Origin: an uncultured Bacteroidales bacterium
Lineage (GTDB): Bacteria > Bacteroidota > Bacteroidia > Bacteroidales > Bacteroidaceae
Direction: 5' to 3'
Assembly (NCBI GenBank): GCA_945788445.1
Contig: CALZMA010000001.1
Coordinates: 1-21,044, forward strand
DNA: 21,044 nucleotides
The first letter of the stretch is position 1. Each line of letters begins with the position of its first letter. Both the position numbers and the translations under genes were made by a program. Below are positions 14,485 to 21,042 of this stretch, piece after piece. The notes below the pieces were generated by a model that did not search any database, had not been told where the DNA came from, and was given only the letters and a program-made list of their open reading frames with translations.

Positions 14485-15474
14485 CTACAGTTTACCCTCG
14501 ATGATGTCGCTCAGCACGTCCTTGATTTGCAGACCGGCGGCGCGCACCTGCTGGGGAATGAAGCTCGTGGCGGTCATGCCCGGCGTGGTGTTGATTTCGA
14601 GCAGGTTGATTTGCTCGTTGCCCTTTTCGCCCGAAAGGATATAGTCGATGCGGATGATGCCGTAGCAGTTGAGGATTTGGTAAATGCGGCGCGTGGTCTC
14701 GCTCACGCGGCGTGCGGTTTCGGGGTCGATGCGGGCAGGCGTGATTTCCTCCACCTTGCCGTTGTACTTGGCATCGTAGTCGAAGAACTCCTGCGAGGTG
14801 ACGACTTCGGTGATGGGGAAGGTGACGATTTCGCCCGAGGGACGGCGGTAGCAGCCGCAGGTGATTTCGGTGCCGCTCATCATTTTCTCGATCATCACTT
14901 CGTCGCTCTCCATCATGGCCTTGTCGATGGCAGCGCGCAGGGCGTCGGCCTTCTTCACCTTGGTCACGCCGAAGCTGGAGCCGCCGGCGTTGGGCTTGAC
15001 GAAGCAGGGGAGGCCGAGGCGCTCCACCACTTCCTCTTCGCGCGGGAGGGCTTCGCCGCGGCGCACGAGGATGGAGTCGGAGATATGGAGTTCGGGGTAG
15101 TTGCGCAGGAGGGAGTTGAGGGCAAACTTGTTGAACGTGAGGGCCTCAACGAGCACGTCGCTCGTGGAGTAAGGCAGGCCGATGAGGTCGAAATAGCCCT
15201 GGAGCAGACCGTTCTCGCCGGGGGTGCCGTGTATGGTGATGTAGGCGAAGTCGAACTCGTGGCGGCCGTCGGCGGCACAGAAGGAGAAGTCGTTGCGGTC
15301 CACGGGGCAGCTCTGGCCGCGGTAGTCCACTTTCCAGCTACCGGCCTTGAGTTCCACGACGTAGCAGTCGTACTTTTCTGCATCCATAAAGGAAAGGATG
15401 CCCTCTGCCGAACGCAGGGAGACATCATGCTCGGAGGAGTCTCCTCCGGCGACAATGGCAATCGTCCGTTTCAT
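14485..15474 (-). CDS. ddl: D-alanine--D-alanine ligase
   Basis: A 329-residue ATP-grasp enzyme that joins two D-alanines for peptidoglycan precursor synthesis in the cytoplasm. Hallmarks: GGDSSEHDVSLRS at 10-22, HGTPGENG at 82-89, the ATP-binding FVKPNAGGSSFGV at 158-170, and the metal-binding LEINTTPGM at 292-300. The omega-loop reads DYDAKYNG with Tyr237, the residue associated with D-Ala rather than D-Lac as second substrate, so a vancomycin-type ligase is unlikely. The frame is open further upstream into the pseudouridine synthase gene; the ATG at 15474 gives the standard MKRTIAIVAGG opening. It follows the RluD-type gene with a 46-nt gap and no separate promoter box. Confidence 0.98.
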   Translation of the reverse strand: MKRTIAIVAGGDSSEHDVSLRSAEGILSFMDAEKYDCYVVELKAGSWKVDYRGQSCPVDRNDFSFCAADGRHEFDFAYITIHGTPGENGLLQGYFDLIGLPYSTSDVLVEALTFNKFALNSLLRNYPELHISDSILVRRGEALPREEEVVERLGLPCFVKPNAGGSSFGVTKVKKADALRAAIDKAMMESDEVMIEKMMSGTEITCGCYRRPSGEIVTFPITEVVTSQEFFDYDAKYNGKVEEITPARIDPETARRVSETTRRIYQILNCYGIIRIDYILSGEKGNEQINLLEINTTPGMTATSFIPQQVRAAGLQIKDVLSDIIEGKL

Positions 15475-15520
15475 AAACGTTCTATATAAATAGGAATATG
15501 TGTTTCGTTGGGAGGAAGGC

Positions 15521-16654
15521 TTATTGCAGTCCTTCGGTGTATTTGGCCCACTTCTGGACAAGGGCATCCATGTCGGCGGGCAGGTCGGTGGTGAAGTCCA
15601 TTTCGCGGCCCGTGCGGGGATGCTGGAAACCGAGGGTGCGGGCGTGGAGGGCCTGGCGGGGGCAGAGGGCAAAACAGTTGCGGATGAAGCTGTTGTAGGT
15701 ACTGCTCTGCGTGCCGCGGAGCACCTGGTCGCCGCCGTAGCGCTCGTCGTTGAAGAGCGGATGCCCAATGTGGCGCATGTGTACGCGGATCTGGTGCGTG
15801 CGGCCCGTTTCGAGCACACATTCCACGAGGGTGACGTAGCCGAAGCGCTGGAGAACGCGGTAGTGGGTCACGGCGTGCTTGCCGACACCCGAGTCGGGGT
15901 CGAAGACAGCCATCTGCATGCGGTCGCGGGGGTTGCGGGCAATGTTGCCCTCGATGCGGCCTTCGTCGGCCTGCACGTTGCCCCAGACAAGGGCGTTGTA
16001 GCGGCGGCGCGTGGTCTTGTTGAAGAACTGCACGCCGAGCTTCGTCTTGGCCTCGGGGGTCTTGGCCACCACGAGGAGGCCCGAAGTGTCCTTGTCGATG
16101 CGGTGGACGAGGCCCACGGCAGGGTCGTTGGGGTCGTAGTCGGGGTTGTGGCGGAGGTGCCAGGCAATGGCATTGACCAGGGTGCCCGTGTAGTTGCCGC
16201 AACCGGGATGGACCACGAGGCCCGCGGGCTTGTTGATGACCATGAGGTCGGCGTCTTCGTAGACCACGTCGAGGGGAATGTCCTCGGCCTCGATGCGGTT
16301 TTCGTAGCGCGGGCGGTCGAGCAGGAGGGTGACCACGTCGAGCGGCTTCACGCGGTAGTTGCTCTTCACGGGCTTTCCGTTCACGTGGATGAAGCCGGCG
16401 CGGGCGGCGAGCTGTATGCGGTTGCGCGAGGTGTCGCGCAGGTGGTCGAGGAGGAACTTGTCCACGCGGAGGAGCTGCTGCCCCTTGTCGGCCACCACGC
16501 GGTAGTGTTCGTAGAGTGCGGCGGCCTCGTCGCTGTCGTCGGCCTCGTCGGCACCGTCTGCTTCGTCGAGGTCGGCATCGAAGAGGTCTTCGGCGAAGTC
16601 TTCGGCGTGAAGTCCGCCGTCTTCGGCGGGGAGGTTATGCTGTGGGTCTTTCAA
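15521..16654 (-). CDS. rluD: RluA-family 23S rRNA pseudouridine synthase (RluD-like)
   Basis: A 377-residue protein. An S4 RNA-binding domain (about residues 62-108, LLRVDKFLLDHLRDTSRNRI) precedes the PseudoU_synth_2 catalytic domain. The signature HRIDKDTSGLLVVAK starts at 184, with catalytic Asp187, and RTHQIRVHMRHIGHPLFND is the second family motif. Residues about 11-45 form an acidic, Ala-rich N-terminal extension (Glu/Asp-dense, DADLDEADGADEADDSDEAA) not part of the fold. The RluD role, pseudouridines in helix 69 of 23S rRNA, is the likely one given the S4 domain, but RluC or another RluA-type specificity cannot be excluded. It follows the PASTA gene by 62 nt and precedes ddl. Confidence 0.92.
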   Translation of the reverse strand: MKDPQHNLPAEDGGLHAEDFAEDLFDADLDEADGADEADDSDEAAALYEHYRVVADKGQQLLRVDKFLLDHLRDTSRNRIQLAARAGFIHVNGKPVKSNYRVKPLDVVTLLLDRPRYENRIEAEDIPLDVVYEDADLMVINKPAGLVVHPGCGNYTGTLVNAIAWHLRHNPDYDPNDPAVGLVHRIDKDTSGLLVVAKTPEAKTKLGVQFFNKTTRRRYNALVWGNVQADEGRIEGNIARNPRDRMQMAVFDPDSGVGKHAVTHYRVLQRFGYVTLVECVLETGRTHQIRVHMRHIGHPLFNDERYGGDQVLRGTQSSTYNSFIRNCFALCPRQALHARTLGFQHPRTGREMDFTTDLPADMDALVQKWAKYTEGLQ

Positions 16655-16716
16655 GGACTTTCGGGGTTTGAAGGGTGATTAAGAAAACTGTCGGTCGCTT
16701 CGGCGCGGGCATGGCA

Positions 16717-17421
16717 TCAGAGGCCCATGACATCGTCGGCGCGCTCGCTTTCGGCTTCGGGCGTTTCCTGGGGAGCTTCCACGTCCTCGCCGCCTTCTAT
16801 GATTTCTTCTTCGTCGGAGGGGTTGAGGATGTAGTCGAGGCTGTCGTTGCCGTTGTACTCGTATTCCTCACCGCCCTTGCCCACGACGAGCACGATGGGG
16901 GTGGTCACGGAAACCTTCGTACCGGCGGGCACGCTGCGGCCGTTTACCTTGATGCCGTAGACCCACTCGGGGTCGCCCATGATGTACTCCGTGGCACCGA
17001 GCTTGAAGCCCAGCACGCGGAGCTTGTCTTCTGCTTCGCGGCGGGAGCAGTTGTCGGCCACGTCGGGGAGGGCTATCTGGCGCGGTCCGTTGGCGTTGAT
17101 GGTGATGCCCACGGTGCGGCCGGGTTTCACCTGCTCGCCCGGATGTATCGACTGTTCGAGCACGGCGTAGGGCGCGGCGTTGTAGACGTAGCCCGTGTCG
17201 GTCACTTCCGCCTTGAGGCCGAGTGCCTTGAGCTTGTTGCGCGCAGTGTTTTCGTCGAGGCCGCAGACGTCGGGCACAGAGACGACTTCGCCGTGGCGGG
17301 TGTAGGCTCCGATGAAGAACCAGGCTCCGACGCCGAGGAGGAGGCTGAGCAGGACCATGCCGAGGCAGTTGCCGATTACGAGGCGGCTGGCTATTTTCTT
17401 GAACAGTTCGGATAGTGACAT
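16717..17421 (-). CDS. Membrane-anchored PASTA-domain protein
   Basis: A 234-residue protein with a short cytoplasmic N-terminus, one membrane segment (about 16-38), and two PASTA-like repeats outside: about 46-110 (VVSVPDVCGLDENTARNKLK...VLEQSIHPGEQVKPG) and about 113-181 (IALPDVADNCSRREAEDKLR...SVPAGTKV). The C-terminal 50 residues are strongly acidic. PASTA domains bind peptidoglycan or muropeptides in kinases and PBPs of other phyla. Here there is no kinase or transpeptidase domain, so the protein may be a wall sensor or scaffold, which is inference. The frame runs upstream past the promoter, so the ATG at 17421 (MSLSELFKKI) is chosen. It heads the rluD-ddl-acyltransferase unit, a wall-related context. 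Confidence 0.9.
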   Translation of the reverse strand: MSLSELFKKIASRLVIGNCLGMVLLSLLLGVGAWFFIGAYTRHGEVVSVPDVCGLDENTARNKLKALGLKAEVTDTGYVYNAAPYAVLEQSIHPGEQVKPGRTVGITINANGPRQIALPDVADNCSRREAEDKLRVLGFKLGATEYIMGDPEWVYGIKVNGRSVPAGTKVSVTTPIVLVVGKGGEEYEYNGNDSLDYILNPSDEEEIIEGGEDVEAPQETPEAESERADDVMGL

Positions 17422-17460
17422 CTTTTCTGTGGGTAGCGTTAGGGGAAAGGGTTTTCGCGG

Positions 17461-17468
17461 CAAATGTA
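17461..17468 (-). promoter_or_regulatory. -7 box of the PASTA-rluD-ddl unit
   Basis: TACATTTG on the minus strand matches TAnnTTTG and lies 39 nt upstream of the PASTA start codon. The only -33-like sequence is ATTG at a long 23-nt spacing, so the upstream element is weak or activator-dependent. Confidence 0.6.
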
Positions 17469-17496
17469 CATAAAAAGCGGGGAAGAAGTTGCAATG

Positions 17497-17521
17497 GGGG
17501 CAAAATGATTTGTTTTGCCCC
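17497..17521. promoter_or_regulatory. Perfect 9-bp palindrome upstream of the PASTA promoter
   Basis: GGGGCAAAA (17497-17505) and TTTTGCCCC (17513-17521) flank a 7-nt spacer. It lies 28 nt upstream of the -7 box, immediately outside the -33 region. It could be a regulator binding site or a hairpin; no T-tract follows on either strand, so a terminator is unlikely. Confidence 0.5.
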
Positions 17522-17641
17522 GAAGAAAGGCACCCGCGTGCAGCGGTGGCGCGGTGGCATATATATAATAAGGAGTGGTGGCGGAGCTGTGCGGCCTGCC
17601 GCCCGCCCCCGGCAGCCTCCCCTTCCGCCGGGACACACGGA

Positions 17642-17682
17642 AACGGGCGATGCAGGGTGAAATCCACTCTGCATCGCCCGTT
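17642..17682 (-). terminator. Probable rpmH terminator
   Basis: A 14-bp perfect stem pairs AACGGGCGATGCAG (17642-17655) with CTGCATCGCCCGTT (17669-17682) around a 13-nt loop. It starts 52 nt after the rpmH stop on the minus strand. Only a short TTTCC follows, so it is a very stable stem with a poor U-tract. Confidence 0.7.
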
Positions 17683-17734
17683 AGGCTGTTCTTCACCACC
17701 CGCAAGGGAATGGCGGAAGCAACGGCGGAAAGGT

Positions 17735-17893
17735 TTAGCGCTTGCCGTGTACTTCGTCGGAAACGGTCAGCTTCTTGCGGCCCTTGGCACGACGAGCGGC
17801 CAATACGCGGCGACCATTAGCCGTCTGCATGCGCTGACGGAAACCATGTTTGTTGTTTCTCTTGCGGTTGTGGGGTTGGAATGTTCTTTTCAT
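17735..17893 (-). CDS. rpmH: 50S ribosomal protein L34
   Basis: A 52-residue, highly basic protein with the complete L34 pattern: [20 protein letters not shown] at residues 1-20, [19 protein letters not shown] at 21-39, and a [13 protein letters not shown] tail. It is a structural protein of the large ribosomal subunit. The leader is about 105 nt from the TACCTTTG promoter. In many bacteria rnpA follows rpmH directly; here the next minus-strand gene is the PASTA gene, after a stem-loop terminator, so rpmH appears to be its own unit. The C-terminal tail of about ten residues after the basic core is typical of Bacteroidota L34. Confidence 0.98.
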   Translation of the reverse strand: MKRTFQPHNRKRNNKHGFRQRMQTANGRRVLAARRAKGRKKLTVSDEVHGKR

Positions 17894-18004
17894 TGTGTTT
17901 ATGCTGTTTTTTGTTTGTTGTCTTGGGCTTCGCGGACTGCCGGAACGGGAGGCCGGGCTACCGCTGTCGAAGGGCGAAGAGGGGGCTCTTCAATCTTCGG
18001 GGTG

Positions 18005-18037
18005 CAAAGGTATGCAAACTTTTTGAAATGTCGCAAG
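18005..18037 (-). promoter_or_regulatory. rpmH promoter
   Basis: On the minus strand CTTG (plus 18034-18037), a 21-nt spacer and TACCTTTG (plus 18005-18012) fit the Bacteroidota promoter with one mismatch in the -33 element. Confidence 0.75.
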
Positions 18038-18101
18038 GTTTTGGCATGATTTCTATGCCTTTGGGGGCACGAACCCGCCGCGGGAAGCGGGCCGGGGGGC
18101 T

Positions 18102-19193
18102 TTATCGGGCAAAACGCTTGCTCTGTTCGGCGATGAGTTCGGCATCGTCGAAGTAGTTTATCTTCATGGCGCGGCGCACGTCGTCGAGGGTCTTGGCGGC
18201 CACTTCGCGTGCTTCTTCGCAGCCCTTGCGGAGCATTTCGTAGACAGCGGGAATGTCCTTCTCGAACTCGGCGCGGCGCTGGCGGATGGGCTCGAGCTCG
18301 GCCTGGAGGATGTTGTTGAGGAACTTCTTCACCTTCATGTCGCCGAGGCCGCCACGCTGGTAGTGCTCCTTCACCTCGTCGAGGTTGGCATAGTCGGGCC
18401 AGAAGGCTTCGAAGTGCTGGGGCTGGCAGAAGGCGTCGAGATAGGTGAACACGGCGTTGCCCTCGAGGTGGCCCGGGTCTTCCACGTGGACGTGTAGGGG
18501 GTCGGTGTACATCGACATCACCTTCTTCTTCACCTCCTGTGCGGTTTCGGCGAGGTAGATGCAGTTGCCGAGGCTCTTGGACATCTTGGCCTTGCCGTCG
18601 GTGCCCGGGAGGCGGCAGCAGACTTGGTTCTGCGGCAGCAGGATGGAGGGTTCGACGAGGGTGTCGCCGTAGATGTAGTTGAAGCGGCGCACGATTTCGG
18701 TGGCCTGCTCGAGCATGGGTTTCTGGTCCTCACCGGCGGGCACCGTGGTGGCGCGGAAGGCGGCGATGTCGGCGGCCTGTGAGATGGGATAGGTGAAGAA
18801 GCCCACGGGGATGCTGGACTCGAAGCCGCGCATACCGATTTCGGTCTTCACGGTGGGGTTGCGCTGGAGGCGGCTCACCGTGACGAGGTCCATGAAGTAG
18901 AAGGAGAGTTCGCAGAGCTCGGGTATCTGGCTCTGGATGAAGATGGTGATTTTGGAGGGGTCGAGCCCTACGGCGAGGTAGTCGAGGGCTACCTCAATCA
19001 CGTTCTGGCGCACCTTCTCGGGGTTGTCTATGTTGTCGGTGAGGGCTTGGGCGTCGGCGATGAAGACGAACATCTTCTTGAAATCGCCGGCTTCCTGGAG
19101 TTCTACGCGGCGCTTGAGGGAGCCTACATAGTGGCCTATGTGGAGACGGCCGGTGGGGCGGTCGCCTGTGAGGATTACCGTTTCTTTTGACAT
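18102..19193 (-). CDS. trpS: Tryptophan--tRNA ligase
   Basis: A 363-residue class I aminoacyl-tRNA synthetase that charges tRNA-Trp in the cytoplasm. The HIGH motif is at residues 18-21 within [13 protein letters not shown], and the KMSKS loop at 203-207 within [11 protein letters not shown]. TrpS-typical segments include [11 protein letters not shown] (44-54) and [18 protein letters not shown] (about 129-146). The frame continues 14 codons upstream, but the ATG at 19193 ([15 protein letters not shown]) gives the family start, and the upstream part would enter the promoter. A TATCTTTG box lies 30 nt upstream. No strong terminator is seen; a GC-rich CCCGC/GCGGG stem occurs just past the stop. 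Confidence 0.98.
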   Translation of the reverse strand: MSKETVILTGDRPTGRLHIGHYVGSLKRRVELQEAGDFKKMFVFIADAQALTDNIDNPEKVRQNVIEVALDYLAVGLDPSKITIFIQSQIPELCELSFYFMDLVTVSRLQRNPTVKTEIGMRGFESSIPVGFFTYPISQAADIAAFRATTVPAGEDQKPMLEQATEIVRRFNYIYGDTLVEPSILLPQNQVCCRLPGTDGKAKMSKSLGNCIYLAETAQEVKKKVMSMYTDPLHVHVEDPGHLEGNAVFTYLDAFCQPQHFEAFWPDYANLDEVKEHYQRGGLGDMKVKKFLNNILQAELEPIRQRRAEFEKDIPAVYEMLRKGCEEAREVAAKTLDDVRRAMKINYFDDAELIAEQSKRFAR

Positions 19194-19223
19194 GTTTCGG
19201 AGGATTTTCTGAAAAATTCGGTG

Positions 19224-19261
19224 CAAAGATAGCATTTTCCCCTTTCGTTGTATTACCTTTG
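19224..19261. promoter_or_regulatory. Divergent promoter pair of trpS and pflA
   Basis: CAAAGATA (19224-19231) is TATCTTTG on the minus strand, upstream of trpS; TACCTTTG (19254-19261) is on the plus strand, 41 nt upstream of the pflA ATG. No -33 TTTG is evident for either at 19-21 nt. The two boxes point away from each other across 22 nt, similar in layout to the recR/engB region. Confidence 0.65.
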
Positions 19262-19302
19262 CTTCGTTATCTATCTATTTTATCCACTCGAACTGACCGA
19301 TT

Positions 19303-20034
19303 ATGCAAATACGTGTTCACAGTTATGAGTCCATGGGCACCTTCGACGGTCCGGGACTGCGCTACGTGGTGTTCCTTCAGGGCTGTCCGTTCCGCTGCCT
19401 CTATTGTGCCAACCCCGACACGATTGACGCGGTGGGCGAAAGCAAGCCTACCGACGCTTCTTATATCCTCGAACAGGCCATCTCGATGAAGCCCTTCTTC
19501 GGCAAGCGCGGAGGCATCACCTTCTCGGGCGGCGAGCCTACCGTACAGGCCGAAGCGCTCGTGCCGCTCTTCCGTGAGCTGAAAAAGGAGGGGCTGCACA
19601 TCTGCGTGGACTCGAACGGCGCTGTCTGGAACAAGCACGTGGAGGAACTCTTCTCCCTCGCGGACCTCATCTTGCTCGACGTGAAGGAAATCAACCCCGC
19701 ACAGCACGAGAAAATCACGGAACGCTCCAACGAACAGACGCTGCGCACGGCGGCCTGGCTGGAAGAGACGGGCCACCCGTTCTGGTTGCGCTACGTGCTC
19801 GTACCGGGCCTGAGCGACATGGAGGCTGACTTGCGCGCCTTGGGCGAACACTTCAAGGACTACAAGCAGATTGAGCGCGTGGAACTGCTTCCCTACCACC
19901 GGCTCGGTGTCCACAAGTATGAGGCCATGGGCCTGGAATACAAGCTCCCCGACGTGAAGGAGAACACGCCCGAACAGCTGGCTCGCGCCGAGGGCATTCT
20001 CCGCGAATACTTCCCCCAGCTGGTGGTGAACTAA
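19303..20034 (+). CDS. pflA: Pyruvate formate-lyase activating enzyme (radical SAM)
   Basis: A 243-residue radical SAM activase that installs the glycyl radical on PflB using S-adenosylmethionine and a [4Fe-4S] cluster. The cluster-binding CX3CX2C motif is Cys28, Cys32 and Cys35 in CPFRCLYC, and the SAM-binding GGEP motif is at 76-79 in FSGGEPTVQ. The opening MQIRVHSYESMGTFDGPGLR and the later LILLDVKEI and ELLPYHRLGVHKYEAMG stretches are PflA-specific. The length matches PflA and not the longer HpdA/CutD-type activases with extra ferredoxin domains. The start at 19303 is supported by the family N-terminus. A LuxR-type gene follows after 17 nt, probably in the same transcript. PflB lies 9.3 kb away on the other strand. 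Confidence 0.97.
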   Translation: MQIRVHSYESMGTFDGPGLRYVVFLQGCPFRCLYCANPDTIDAVGESKPTDASYILEQAISMKPFFGKRGGITFSGGEPTVQAEALVPLFRELKKEGLHICVDSNGAVWNKHVEELFSLADLILLDVKEINPAQHEKITERSNEQTLRTAAWLEETGHPFWLRYVLVPGLSDMEADLRALGEHFKDYKQIERVELLPYHRLGVHKYEAMGLEYKLPDVKENTPEQLARAEGILREYFPQLVVN

Positions 20035-20051
20035 CCTTGGAAAGAAACCGT

Positions 20052-20675
20052 ATGCAACAACCTGCCATCGCCATCGTCACTCCCAACACCTTGACCGGCT
20101 TTGGGCTCGCCGCCATCATCAAGCGGATGATGCCCGGCGCGGACATCCGCATGTTTCCGCGCTACGCTGAGTTGGCTTCCGCGGCCGAAGCGGACTCCTT
20201 CTTCCACTACTTCGTTTCGGCCTCGGAGGTGCTGGCGGGAGCGGCGTATTTTCTGGCGCGGCAGGCGAAGACGATTGTGCTGGTTCACGGCAACGAGAGC
20301 GGCCACCTGCCGCAGGGCTTCCACACGCTGAACGTGCAGTTGGGAGAACAGGACCTGGTGCGCGCCATCGTTTCCCTGGCCCACCGCTCGCACCATGCCC
20401 ACGGTGCCGAGCCCGAGGCGGTTCGGCAGGCGCGGCATCCCAAGGACGAGGAGCAGGGCCCTACCCCACCCCGCCTGACCCCGCGCGAACGGGAGGTGCT
20501 GAAGGAGGTGGTGGGCGGACACATCAACAAGGAAATCGCGGAACACCTGGGCGTGAGCCTCGCCACCGTGATTACGCACCGGAAGAACCTGACGGAAAAA
20601 CTGGGCACGCGCAACGTGGCGGCCCTTACGATTTATGCCGTCGCACACGGAATTGTGCGCGGCGAGGACATTTGA
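20052..20675 (+). CDS. LuxR/FixJ-type regulator with degenerate receiver domain
   Basis: A 207-residue protein. The C-terminal LuxR-type helix-turn-helix is clear at about 141-203 (LTPREREVLKEVVGG, then NKEIAEHLGVSLATVITHRK and the LGTRNVAALTIYAVAHGI helix). The N-terminal 110 residues have the hydrophobic pattern of a response-regulator receiver (AIAIVTPN, AGAAYFLARQAKTIVLVHG, QDLVRAIVSLAH) but lack the paired acidic residues after strand 1 (Thr-Pro there) and a phosphoacceptor Asp (YFVSAS at 53-58). Phosphorylation by a histidine kinase is therefore unlikely. A linker of about 30 residues joins the domains. The ATG at 20052 is preferred over a TTG at 20037. It follows pflA by 17 nt. The targets are unknown; control of pflA or other anaerobic genes is inferred from position. 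Confidence 0.85.
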   Translation: MQQPAIAIVTPNTLTGFGLAAIIKRMMPGADIRMFPRYAELASAAEADSFFHYFVSASEVLAGAAYFLARQAKTIVLVHGNESGHLPQGFHTLNVQLGEQDLVRAIVSLAHRSHHAHGAEPEAVRQARHPKDEEQGPTPPRLTPREREVLKEVVGGHINKEIAEHLGVSLATVITHRKNLTEKLGTRNVAALTIYAVAHGIVRGEDI

Positions 20676-20777
20676 GGGCTGCGCCGGGCGCGGCGCACCT
20701 CAATCTCCAGTAGACGCGCCCTATCATGCGGTCCACGTGGAAGACCGAACGCCCCTAATCTTTTCAGCCTGCTTTTG
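20676..20777. other. Intergenic stretch after the LuxR-type gene, small GC-rich hairpin
   Basis: TGCGCC (20680-20685) and GGCGCA (20692-20697) form a short stem just after the stop codon, without a T-tract, so termination here is uncertain. No gene is seen between it and the tandem repeats. Confidence 0.4.
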
Positions 20778-21007
20778 CGCCCATTCATGCGTTCAGCGCG
20801 GAGGCCCGAAGGGCTGACATCAAACAACAGCCCGCTTTTGCGCCTATTCATGCGTTCAGCGCGGAGGCCCGAAGGGCTGACATCAAACAACAGCCCGCTT
20901 TTGCGCCTATTCATGCGTTCAGCGCGGAGGCCCGAAGGGCTGACATCAAACAACAGCCCGCTTTTGCGCCTATTCATGCGTTCAGCGCGGAGGCCCGAAG
21001 GGCTGAC
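20778..21007. repeat. Tandem array of a 63-bp repeat (three full copies and a 41-bp fourth)
   Basis: Copies begin at 20778, 20841, 20904 and 20967. The unit starts CGCCTATTCATGCGTTCAGC and ends CAGCCCGCTTTTG; the first copy differs by one base (CGCCC for CGCCT). The fourth copy is identical to about 21007 and then diverges. Each unit contains GCCCGAAGGGC, a small inverted repeat, inside CGGAGGCCCGAAGGGCTGAC. Because 63 is a multiple of three and the unit has no stop in some frames, it creates open frames on both strands with a 21-residue period; these look like by-products rather than genes. The near-identity of copies suggests recent expansion. Confidence 0.95.
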
Positions 21008-21018
21008 CTTTAGCTCAT

Positions 21019-21042
21019 AGCCCAGGCTGCAAGGCCTGGGTT
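21019..21042. repeat. Hairpin element at window edge, next to the 63-bp array
   Basis: AGCCCAGGC (21019-21027) and GCCTGGGTT (21034-21042) form a 9-bp stem with one G-T pair and a 6-nt loop. Together with the preceding GAAGGGCTGACCTTTAGCTC it resembles REP-like intergenic elements common in Bacteroidota genomes. The element probably continues beyond the window. Confidence 0.6.

Larger units (their letters stand above)
17422..17734. other. Intergenic region between PASTA gene and rpmH (313 nt)
   Basis: No gene is supported here. From low to high coordinate it contains the PASTA promoter (TACATTTG on minus, 17461-17468), a 9-bp palindrome (17497-17521), an AT-rich CATATATATAATAAG block (17558-17572) and the rpmH terminator hairpin (17642-17682). 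Short open frames in all directions lack recognisable starts or families. Confidence 0.7.

Noticed and set aside
14485..15474. VanA/VanB-type D-Ala--D-Lac ligase
   Set aside because: The omega-loop carries Tyr237 in DAKY, typical of D-Ala--D-Ala ligases, and there are no vanH/vanX neighbours.
20633..20977. A 114-codon minus-strand repeat protein with a 21-residue period over the tandem array
   Set aside because: It exists only because the repeat length is divisible by three; it has no promoter, family or signal, and a competing repeat frame exists on the other strand.
20778..21007. CRISPR array
   Set aside because: The repeats are directly contiguous 63-bp units with no unique spacers, and no cas gene is nearby.
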